Assembly (NCBI GenBank): GCA_902589765.1
Contig: CACIUF010000003.1
Location: 1-58,864, forward strand
Origin: an uncultured Pelagibacteraceae bacterium
GTDB lineage: Bacteria; Pseudomonadota; Alphaproteobacteria; Pelagibacterales; Pelagibacteraceae
Direction: 5' to 3'
DNA length: 58,864 nucleotides
Below are positions 52,596-58,864 of the stretch, one piece after another. Position 1 is the stretch's first letter. Each line of letters begins with the position of its first letter. The notes under the pieces were generated by a model. That model was not told where the DNA came from. It made no database searches and saw only the letters and a program-made list of their open reading frames with translations. The position numbers were made by a program, and so were the translations under genes.

Positions 52596-53029
52596 GTATT
52601 AAGTTTAATGGAAAAGAATTTTTGTTATCTTGTGAGGATGGTCAAGAAGAGCATCTTGAAGAATTATTAATTCAAATCAATCAGAAATTTAATAATCTTA
52701 AAAATGATCTTGGAAATCTCGGAGAGAATAAACTTCTATTAATTACAGCTGTTAAAGTAATGGATGAATATTATGAAACTAAAAAAAAAGTAGATCAAAA
52801 AAAGAATGAGTTGAGAGATCTTTCAAATAAATTTAAAGAGCTTAAAACCTTAATTTATGATTATAGAGATAAGAAAGAGTTAGAAATAAACTCACTTAAC
52901 AAAGACCACCTTAAATTAAAAAATGAAATTGAGATAAATCAAAAGAGTTACGAGAAGTTAATTGAAGAAGCTGCTGATGAAATTTCAAGTTTTGTTGATA
53001 AAGCAAATTTAGAAAATATTTCTAAGTAA
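52583..53029 (+). CDS. zapA: Cell division protein ZapA
   Basis: ZapA bundles FtsZ filaments at the division ring. The N-terminal globular part VSIKFNGKEFLLSCEDGQEEHLEELLIQIN is the ZapA fold, followed by NLGENKLLLITAVKVMDEYYE and a long coiled coil. The 148 residues are longer than E. coli ZapA because of the extended coil, as in other alphaproteobacteria. The fau gene follows seven bases later, leaving no room for the 6S RNA gene often found here. Confidence 0.83.
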   Translation: MANVSIKFNGKEFLLSCEDGQEEHLEELLIQINQKFNNLKNDLGNLGENKLLLITAVKVMDEYYETKKKVDQKKNELRDLSNKFKELKTLIYDYRDKKELEINSLNKDHLKLKNEIEINQKSYEKLIEEAADEISSFVDKANLENISK

Positions 53030-53036
53030 AATTCTA

Positions 53037-53579
53037 GTGAATAAATCTGAGATAAGAAAAAAATTATTAAAAGTCAGAAAACTAAATAACAATAAAAATT
53101 TAGTCATTAAATTAAATCATATTATGAAAATTTTAAAAAAAGAAAAAGTAAACAAAAAAATAATTGGCGGTTATTATCCATATAATCATGAAGTTGATCC
53201 AATTAAAATTCTCAATAAACTTGAAAAACTTGGTTATCAAATATCATTGCCAAAAATTAAAAAAAATAATCAAATGGATTTTTTATACTGGTCAACAAAA
53301 GAGCCTCTCTCAATAAATAAATATGGAATACCTGAACCTACATCAGATCAAATTGTCTACCCAAGTATTCTTTTAGTTCCACTTGTAGCTTTTGATAATC
53401 ATTTAAATAGAGTAGGTTATGGAGGAGGTTTTTATGATAGGTATATTAAAAAAGTAAAAAAAAACAAAAAAATTATATTAATTGGGTTAGCTTATTCTTT
53501 TCAAAAAGTAAAAAAAATACCAGCTAACAAATATGATATGAAACTGGATTTTATTGTAACAGATAAAAATTTTATATGA
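53037..53579 (+). CDS. fau: 5-formyltetrahydrofolate cyclo-ligase
   Basis: It converts 5-formyl-THF to 5,10-methenyl-THF with ATP, salvaging folate. The 180-residue protein has a basic N-terminus (KSEIRKKLLKVRK), GGYYPYNHEVDP, ISLPKI and the signature NRVGYGGGFYDRYI near residue 125. The start is GTG at 53037. The end overlaps the next gene by 4 bases. One-carbon metabolism is prominent in SAR11-type cells, which suits its retention. Confidence 0.9.
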   Translation: MNKSEIRKKLLKVRKLNNNKNLVIKLNHIMKILKKEKVNKKIIGGYYPYNHEVDPIKILNKLEKLGYQISLPKIKKNNQMDFLYWSTKEPLSINKYGIPEPTSDQIVYPSILLVPLVAFDNHLNRVGYGGGFYDRYIKKVKKNKKIILIGLAYSFQKVKKIPANKYDMKLDFIVTDKNFI

Positions 53580-54379
53580 GAATTTTATTTTTAGGAGATG
53601 TGGTAGGGAACTCAGGTTGTTCGAAAATTTTGAATAATCTTTTAAGCCAAAAAGAATTGAATAAGATTGATTTTGTAATCGTCAATGGAGAAAATGCAGC
53701 TGAGGTAGGAGTTGGATTAACAAAAGAAATCTGTGAGGATTTTTTTAAATGTGGTGTTGATGTCATCACCACTGGTAATCATGTTTGGGATCAAAAAGAT
53801 ATTATGAAGTTTATCGATAATGAAAATAGGTTACTTCGCCCAAAAAATTTATTTGAGCCATCACCGGGTAAAGGATTTGAAGTTTTTCAAAATGAAAAAA
53901 ATATAAAAATTGGTGTCTTAAATTTAATGGGCAATGTTTTTATGAAAAAATGTGATGATGTATTTGAGATTTCAGAAAAATTTTTAAAAGAGCACAAACT
54001 AAAAGAGGATTATGATTTTCTAGTTGTTGACTTTCATGGAGAAATTACTAGTGAAAAAAATGCCATAGGATATCTTTTTGATGGAAAAGCTACACTTGTT
54101 GTAGGAACACATACACACATTCCAACAAATGATGCAAGAATTTTGCAAAATGGGACAGCTTATCAAACTGATGCAGGTATGTGTGGTGATTATGACTCGG
54201 TTATTGGGATGAATAAAGACAACTCTTTAAAAAGATTTATGAAACAAGACTCAATAAAAAATCATCCAGCAACTGGTGATGCCACTTTAAGTGGAGTTAT
54301 TGTTGATTGTGATTTAGAAACTGGATTAGCAATTAAAATAGAAAATTATATTTTTGGCGGCCAGCTTAAAAATACTTGA
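53576..54379 (+). CDS. YmdB-family metallophosphoesterase
   Basis: The 267-residue enzyme has the dinuclear metal motifs LFLGDVVGNSG, VNGENAAEVGVGLT, TTGNHVWDQKDI, VDFHGEITSEK, VVGTHTHIPTNDARIL and QTDAGMCGDYDSVIG. The family contains Bacillus YmdB, a phosphodiesterase with activity on 2',3'-cyclic nucleotides. It overlaps fau by 4 bases; yebC follows seven bases after its stop. The cellular role in this organism is unknown. Confidence 0.88.
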   Translation: MRILFLGDVVGNSGCSKILNNLLSQKELNKIDFVIVNGENAAEVGVGLTKEICEDFFKCGVDVITTGNHVWDQKDIMKFIDNENRLLRPKNLFEPSPGKGFEVFQNEKNIKIGVLNLMGNVFMKKCDDVFEISEKFLKEHKLKEDYDFLVVDFHGEITSEKNAIGYLFDGKATLVVGTHTHIPTNDARILQNGTAYQTDAGMCGDYDSVIGMNKDNSLKRFMKQDSIKNHPATGDATLSGVIVDCDLETGLAIKIENYIFGGQLKNT

Positions 54380-54386
54380 TTATTTT

Positions 54387-55109
54387 ATGGCAGGACATTC
54401 TCATTGGGCAGGAATAAAACATAAAAAAGGTAAAGCCGATAAGCAAAGATCTAAAATTTTTTCAAAGTTGTCGAAAGAAATTACTGTTGCAGCAAAACTT
54501 GGGGATAAAGATCCAGCAATGAATCCAAGATTAAGATCTGCGATACAAGCCGCAAGATCAGCAAATATGCCCAAAGAAAATATAGAAAGAGCGATTGATA
54601 AATCTTCAGCTAGTACCGAGTCAAATTTTGAAAATTTAAGATATGAAGGATTTGGACCAGAAAAAGTAGCAGTAATAATAGAAGTATTAACAGATAATAA
54701 AAATAGAACAGCATCCAGTATTAGAACAATTTTTCAAAAAGCAGGTGGCAATTTGGGAACTCAAGGTTCCGCTTCTCATAATTTTAATCAATTAGGAATA
54801 ATAAAGATCGATAAAAAAGAGGTTTCTGATGATCAAATTTTTGAGCTAGCCACCAATGCTGGAGCTGATGAATGTAAATCGGAAAATGATTTTCACGAAA
54901 TACAATGTCCTGTAAGTGAAATTTATAATGTTAAAAAAGAATTAGAAAAAGAAATTACTAATTTTATCTCAACAGAAATTGAATGGGTGCCACTTAATAG
55001 TGTAAAAATTTCTAAAGAAAAAAATGAAGATTTAGTAAATTTCTTTGAATTACTTGAAGACAATGATGATGTACAAAATGTTTATTCTAATGCTGAATTT
55101 GTAAATTAA
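54387..55109 (+). CDS. yebC: YebC/PmpR-family DNA-binding regulator / translation factor
   Basis: The start at 54387 gives the canonical MAGHSHWAGIKHKKGKADKQR; an in-frame ATG at 54354 would add 11 residues from the previous gene. Further motifs are RLRSAIQAARSANMPKENIERAI, YEGFGPEKVAVIIEVLTDNKNRTA and GGNLGTQGSASHNF. The 240 residues are standard. YebC proteins act as regulators and, in recent work on relatives, relieve polyproline stalling. In most proteobacteria ruvC follows, and here a RuvC-like gene does. Confidence 0.94.
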   Translation: MAGHSHWAGIKHKKGKADKQRSKIFSKLSKEITVAAKLGDKDPAMNPRLRSAIQAARSANMPKENIERAIDKSSASTESNFENLRYEGFGPEKVAVIIEVLTDNKNRTASSIRTIFQKAGGNLGTQGSASHNFNQLGIIKIDKKEVSDDQIFELATNAGADECKSENDFHEIQCPVSEIYNVKKELEKEITNFISTEIEWVPLNSVKISKEKNEDLVNFFELLEDNDDVQNVYSNAEFVN

Positions 55110-55112
55110 ATT

Positions 55113-55607
55113 ATGTTAATAATAGGTATAGATCCTGGAATTTCTGGTTCAATTTGTTTTTTAGATAATGGAAAAATCCTAGACGTAATTGAAATGCCTA
55201 TAATGACAGATGGGAAAAAAAATAAAAAACAAGTAAATGGCTCGCAAGTTTATAATGAAATTAGCAAAAGAATTAAACAATTTGAAAAAAATCAAATTAG
55301 AGTTGTGATTGAACACGTTTCTGCAATGCCTGGTCAAGGTGTTACTAGTATGTTTAATTTTGGACAATCGTTTGGAATTTTAAAGGGTATTTGTACCGCG
55401 ATGCAACTACCCATGTACTTTGTAAGGCCCGCAAAATGGAAAAAATATTTTAATCTTTTAAATTCTGAGAAAGATGCCAGCAGGACAAGAGCAATAGAAA
55501 TATTTCCTTATTTTTCATCTCAATTATCAAGAAAGAAAGACTCAAATAAAGCTGATGCAATTTTGATAGCAAGTTTTTATCATGAAACTTACAAAATTGA
55601 CGAATAG
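55113..55607 (+). CDS. Phage-type RuvC-like Holliday junction resolvase
   Basis: The 164-residue RNase H-fold nuclease has IIGIDPGISGSICFL with D7, VVIEHVSAMPGQGVTSMFNFG with E67, and KKDSNKADAILIA with D143 and D148. The acidic pattern, with the first C-terminal Asp five rather than three residues before the second, and the AMPGQGV..MF.FG segment match the RuvC-family proteins common in phages and not the cellular RuvC. It holds the position of ruvC after yebC, yet ruvA, ruvB and ybgC are absent and tolQ follows. It presumably resolves branched DNA. Confidence 0.78.
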   Translation: MLIIGIDPGISGSICFLDNGKILDVIEMPIMTDGKKNKKQVNGSQVYNEISKRIKQFEKNQIRVVIEHVSAMPGQGVTSMFNFGQSFGILKGICTAMQLPMYFVRPAKWKKYFNLLNSEKDASRTRAIEIFPYFSSQLSRKKDSNKADAILIASFYHETYKIDE

Positions 55608-55657
55608 CTTTAAATATTCAGACAAAATCATGACACATTTAAGTGTGAGAAGACGAT

Positions 55658-56332
55658 ATGGAAGCTGATATCACGTCTCAAGCAGTTGGGCTAGCCTCAA
55701 GTGCTGATTTTTCTTTAATAAATTTATTTATTAGAGCTGACATAATTGTTAAGTCAGTTATCATAATGCTAATTGCTTGTTCTATATATTCATGGGCAGT
55801 AATAATTGAAAAATATAGATTGTTTAAAAAAATAAATCAATCTACCGAAGAGTTTGAAGCAAAGTTTTGGAATTCTAAATCTGCAGAAACTTTTTATAAT
55901 AATCTACCAGCAAACGTTCAAGACCCGATGGCTTTAATATTTAAAGATGCGATGCAAAACTTATTGAAGAGAAAATCTAGAACAGACTTAAACAATAGAA
56001 TGACCACAATGTTAGAGACGGGTATTGAAAAACAAATATCAAAAATCACTAAAGGTTTTACTTTTTTAGCAACAGTTGGATCAACAGCTCCATTCATAGG
56101 CCTATTCGGAACAGTTTGGGGAATTATGAACTCTTTTCAATCTATAGCAATTTCAAGAAATACGAGTTTGGCAATTGTTGCACCTGGAATAGCGGAAGCA
56201 TTATTCGCAACTGCGTTAGGTCTACTAGCAGCAATACCTGCGGTTGTTGCATATAATAAATTTAATAATGACTCAATAAAGTATTCCCAAAAATTAGAAA
56301 ATTTTTCAAAAAGATTTTTAACGATTATCTAA
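55658..56332 (+). CDS. tolQ: Tol-Pal system proton channel subunit TolQ
   Basis: This inner-membrane MotA/TolQ/ExbB-family protein of 224 residues has three hydrophobic segments: about 30-50, 130-155 and 165-195. The conserved parts are TVGSTAPFIGLFGTVWGIMNSF and VAPGIAEALFATALGLLAAIPAVVAYN. With TolR it uses the proton gradient to energise the Tol-Pal system for outer-membrane constriction. It is the first gene of a tight tolQRAB series; the 50-base gap upstream has a short near-palindrome (CACATTTAAGTGTG) and probably the promoter. Confidence 0.93.
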   Translation: MEADITSQAVGLASSADFSLINLFIRADIIVKSVIIMLIACSIYSWAVIIEKYRLFKKINQSTEEFEAKFWNSKSAETFYNNLPANVQDPMALIFKDAMQNLLKRKSRTDLNNRMTTMLETGIEKQISKITKGFTFLATVGSTAPFIGLFGTVWGIMNSFQSIAISRNTSLAIVAPGIAEALFATALGLLAAIPAVVAYNKFNNDSIKYSQKLENFSKRFLTII

Positions 56333-56333
56333 A

Positions 56334-56750
56334 ATGGCTTTTAAATTTAATCGTTCATCAAAAGAACCAATGAGTGAAATAAATGTAACACCATTTGTGG
56401 ATGTAATGTTGGTGCTATTAATTATTTTTATGGTTACTGCCCCTTTGTTAACTGTAGGGGTTCAGGTTGATTTACCAGAAAGTTCTGCTGACTCTCTTCC
56501 TGAGGAAGCTGAACCGCTGACTTTGACAATAAACTCTAAAGGTGAAATTTATATTCAAGAGTCAAAAGTTGAATATGAAAAAATAATAGCAAAAGTCTTA
56601 GCAGTTTCAAAAAATAGAACTGATACAAGAATTTATGTAAGGGGTGATAAAACAATTAATTATGGAAGAGTATTGGAAATTATGGGCTTACTGTCTGGGT
56701 CTGGTTTCACCAAAGTAGCACTTATATCTGAACCATATAAAGAAAGGTAA
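56334..56750 (+). CDS. tolR: Tol-Pal system protein TolR
   Basis: The 138-residue ExbD/TolR protein has a short cytoplasmic start, MSEINVTPFVDVMLVLLIIFMVTAPLL with the essential membrane Asp, and a periplasmic domain with VDLPES, LTLTINSKGEIYI and DKTINYGRVLEIMGLL. It forms the channel with TolQ. It is one base from tolQ and three bases from tolA. Confidence 0.94.
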   Translation: MAFKFNRSSKEPMSEINVTPFVDVMLVLLIIFMVTAPLLTVGVQVDLPESSADSLPEEAEPLTLTINSKGEIYIQESKVEYEKIIAKVLAVSKNRTDTRIYVRGDKTINYGRVLEIMGLLSGSGFTKVALISEPYKER

Positions 56751-56753
56751 GAA

Positions 56754-57563
56754 GTGAATAGAAGTATAATTATATCTTCTGTATCACATCTAGTTTTAAT
56801 AATGATTACAGCTTTTAGTTTACCTTTCTTAGCTAAAAAACCAATTGATCTTCCCCCGATAGTATCTGTAGAATTAATACAGATCACAGATAAAACCAAT
56901 ATTCCATACGCACCTAAGGCAAAAAAAATTATAGAAAAAATTAAAGAGAAAGAAAAAAAGTTGGTATCTGAACAAGCTCCCCCAAAAAAAGTAAAAAAAA
57001 TTAAACCAGATGCAGTTCCATTACCAGATGATAAGCCTAAAAAGGTTGAGAAAATAAAAGAAGATAAACAAAATCCAGAAAAAATTGACAATGAGGTTAA
57101 GCAAGTTTCTGAATTTGAAAAAAAAGAGTTATTCGATCCAAATAATATAGCAGCCTTAATTGATAAATCTAAAGTTGAAAGTGCTGAAACGATTAAAAAA
57201 AATAACAAAATTACACAAGATCAAAAAAAAAATGTTGAGAACGCAGGTTTATCTTTAAGTGAAGAGGATGCTTTAAAAGCTCAAATATTTGGTTGTTGGA
57301 GTATTCCTTTGGGACTGCCTTACAATGAAAATTTATTAGTGAGAATTAAACTTCAACTGAATCCAGATGGAACAATTCAAGAGTCAGAGATTTTGGATCA
57401 TGCAAGAATGAATAAACCTGGTCAAGGTTTTTATAAGGTTTTAGCGGAAAGTGCTTTAAGAGCAATAAAATTATGCCAGCCCTTAAGAGTTCCTACAACT
57501 GGTTATGAGAGATGGAAAGAATTACAATTAAATTTTGATGCAAGAGAAATGTTAGAGGGATAG
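56754..57563 (+). CDS. tolA: TolA-like inner-membrane linker protein
   Basis: The 269-residue protein begins with GTG at 56754 and has one N-terminal membrane anchor (about residues 6-24). A Lys/Pro/Glu-rich periplasmic stretch follows (about 50-170), which is shorter than the long helical domain II of E. coli TolA. The compact C-terminal domain is IFGCWSIPLGLPYNENLLVRIKLQLNPDGTI through LCQPLRVP. TolA spans the periplasm to contact Pal/TolB. Identification rests on that domain and on its place between tolR and tolB. Confidence 0.85.
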   Translation: MNRSIIISSVSHLVLIMITAFSLPFLAKKPIDLPPIVSVELIQITDKTNIPYAPKAKKIIEKIKEKEKKLVSEQAPPKKVKKIKPDAVPLPDDKPKKVEKIKEDKQNPEKIDNEVKQVSEFEKKELFDPNNIAALIDKSKVESAETIKKNNKITQDQKKNVENAGLSLSEEDALKAQIFGCWSIPLGLPYNENLLVRIKLQLNPDGTIQESEILDHARMNKPGQGFYKVLAESALRAIKLCQPLRVPTTGYERWKELQLNFDAREMLEG

Positions 57564-57572
57564 AATATTTTT

Positions 57573-58864
57573 ATGAGAAATCTAATTATTTTATTTTTAA
57601 TATTTATAGTACCTACTAATGCATTAGGTTTAATTGAGGTTGATATTACACGAGGAAATTTGAATCCACTCCCTATCGCAGTATCACCATTATCAATTGA
57701 TGATGAATCAAAAAAGAGTTTTGAGAAAACTTTAAAAAAAAAAGATATTGGATCAGAAATTTCCAAAGTTATCGAAAAAAATTTAAAAACTTCAGGTCTT
57801 TTTAATCCATTAGATAAAAATGCTTTCCTACAAGCGCCTGATATTGCTCATCTTAAACCGCGTTTCGAAGATTGGAATTTAATTAAAGCCCAAGCTTTAA
57901 TCACAGGTAAAGTAAAAAATGTTGATGATAAACTTAGAGTTGAATTTAGATTATGGGATGTGCTGGCTGGAAAAGAAATGATGGCTCTTGCATTTACGAC
58001 AGTTCCAAATAACTGGAGACGTGTTGGTCATATAATAACAGACAAAGTTTATGAGAGATTAACTGGAGAAAAAGGTTATTTTGATACTAGGATAATCTAT
58101 GTTGCTGAAGAGGGTCCAAAAACAAAAAGAATTAAAAAATTAGCCATCATGGACCAAGATGGTGCAAATAATAAATTTTTAACTTTAGGAAATGAACTTG
58201 TTTTGACACCAAGATTTAATCCTACAAGCCAAATGGTGACATATCTATCTTATTTTAGAAATTTACCTAGAGTTTATCTTCTTGATATAGAAACAGGTAT
58301 TCAAGAAGTGGTAGGAGATTTTCCAGGAATGACTTTTGCTCCTAGATTTTCTCCAGATGGAAAAAAAATTATAATGAGTTTTGCTAAGGATGGAAATTCA
58401 GATATTTATACAATGGATTTAGAAAATAGAATTGTAGAGAAAATTACCAATCATCCCTCAATAGATACTTCACCATCTTATTCTCCGGATGGGAAATTTA
58501 TTTGTTTTAACTCTGACAGAAGTGGGTACCAACAAATTTATGTCATGAAAAGTGACGGTAGCAATGTTAAAAGAATTTCTTTTGGAAATGGTTTATATGG
58601 TACCCCTGTTTGGTCTCCAAGAGGTGATTTAATCGCTTTTACAAAATTACATAAAGGTAAATTCTACATCGGCGTGATGAGAACCGATGGATCTGGTGAG
58701 AGATTATTGACAGAAAATTTTTATCAAGAAGCTCCTTCCTGGTCTCCTAATGGACGAGTTTTAATTTTTTATAGAGAGACTAAAACTGATGATAAAGGGG
58801 AGGGTTTTTCTGCTAAATTGTGGTCAATTGATTTAACAGGCTACAATGAAAGGCTTGTAGATAC
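57573..58864 (+). CDS. tolB: Tol-Pal system beta-propeller protein TolB, 3' end outside window
   Basis: The ATG at 57573 opens a frame that runs to the window edge (430 codons). A Sec signal peptide ([19 protein letters not shown]) precedes [20 protein letters not shown], the TolB N-terminal domain with [21 protein letters not shown]. Beta-propeller repeats with [28 protein letters not shown] and SWSPNGRV follow from about residue 200. The protein is periplasmic and binds Pal. Most of the expected length is present; only the C-terminal end is missing. Confidence 0.95.
   Translation, partial: MRNLIILFLIFIVPTNALGLIEVDITRGNLNPLPIAVSPLSIDDESKKSFEKTLKKKDIGSEISKVIEKNLKTSGLFNPLDKNAFLQAPDIAHLKPRFEDWNLIKAQALITGKVKNVDDKLRVEFRLWDVLAGKEMMALAFTTVPNNWRRVGHIITDKVYERLTGEKGYFDTRIIYVAEEGPKTKRIKKLAIMDQDGANNKFLTLGNELVLTPRFNPTSQMVTYLSYFRNLPRVYLLDIETGIQEVVGDFPGMTFAPRFSPDGKKIIMSFAKDGNSDIYTMDLENRIVEKITNHPSIDTSPSYSPDGKFICFNSDRSGYQQIYVMKSDGSNVKRISFGNGLYGTPVWSPRGDLIAFTKLHKGKFYIGVMRTDGSGERLLTENFYQEAPSWSPNGRVLIFYRETKTDDKGEGFSAKLWSIDLTGYNERLVD

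Noticed and set aside
53030-53036. 6S RNA between zapA and fau
   Set aside because: The gap is seven bases, so the RNA cannot be here even though this is its usual place in many proteobacteria.
55620-55657. CACATTTAAGTGTG before tolQ as a terminator or operator
   Set aside because: The arms are short and imperfect, with no T-run; too weak to claim in AT-rich sequence.
56660-57208. 182-codon open frame on the - strand
   Set aside because: It lies antisense to tolR/tolA and its Ser/Phe-rich translation is the mirror of Lys/Glu-rich sense codons; no family features.

Overview
The window looks like a chromosomal segment of a streamlined, very AT-rich alphaproteobacterium, most likely SAR11 (Pelagibacterales). 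Three things support this. Coding density is extreme, with 4-base or longer overlaps and gaps of a few bases. The core genes are alphaproteobacterial in kind and order: split pntA with a tiny aa3-oxidase subunit IV gene before it, a DUF1013/TrcR regulator, DUF4164-zapA-fau, and yebC-ruvC-like-tolQRAB. Finally, a large surface-polysaccharide island ends directly at a lone 5S rRNA gene. From memory of the SAR11 literature, this matches hypervariable region 2 (HVR2), which sits between 23S and 5S rRNA; the 23S side is outside the window.

Positions 1-37064 are the island. It holds 35 genes, all on the + strand and mostly overlapping, in intensely A-rich sequence that encodes Lys/Asn/Ile/Phe-rich proteins. 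It contains sugar-nucleotide enzymes (two NeuB-type synthases, a UDP-sugar dehydrogenase, a PseB-like dehydratase, a DegT aminotransferase, CDP-glucose synthesis, GDP-mannose 4,6-dehydratase, GDP-fucose synthase, GDP-mannose 3,5-epimerase and several other epimerase/reductases). It also contains glycosyltransferases, a WecA-like initiating transferase, a PglK-type ABC flippase, an O-antigen ligase/polymerase, a GH57-like protein and two radical SAM enzymes. The most unusual block is 18932-24938: SPASM radical SAM, HisC-like aminotransferase, unknown protein, SDR, KdsB-like cytidylyltransferase and AroB-like cyclase. A promoter-like sequence with a perfect inverted repeat in its spacer precedes it.

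Positions 37071-40285 return to core genes: 5S rRNA with its own promoter-like sequence, rpmJ, a 36-residue cytochrome oxidase subunit IV, and the proton-translocating transhydrogenase genes pntA1, pntA2 and pntB. Positions 40341-44008 are a small satellite island with a GT-C-like membrane protein and, on the - strand, an FkbM methyltransferase, a GT2 and an epimerase. It abuts an initiator tRNA-Met gene.

Positions 44013-52216 are one long - strand series read as tkt-gap-pgk-fba-thiE-efp-suhB-rpmE-trcR-rpsU-tRNA-fMet. It mixes lower glycolysis/gluconeogenesis with translation genes, and rpsU appears to start at AUU. Positions 52272-58864 are + strand: DUF4164, zapA, fau, a YmdB phosphoesterase, yebC, a phage-type RuvC-like nuclease, and tolQ, tolR, tolA and the 5' part of tolB. 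No insertion sequence, integrase, CRISPR array or prophage was seen.
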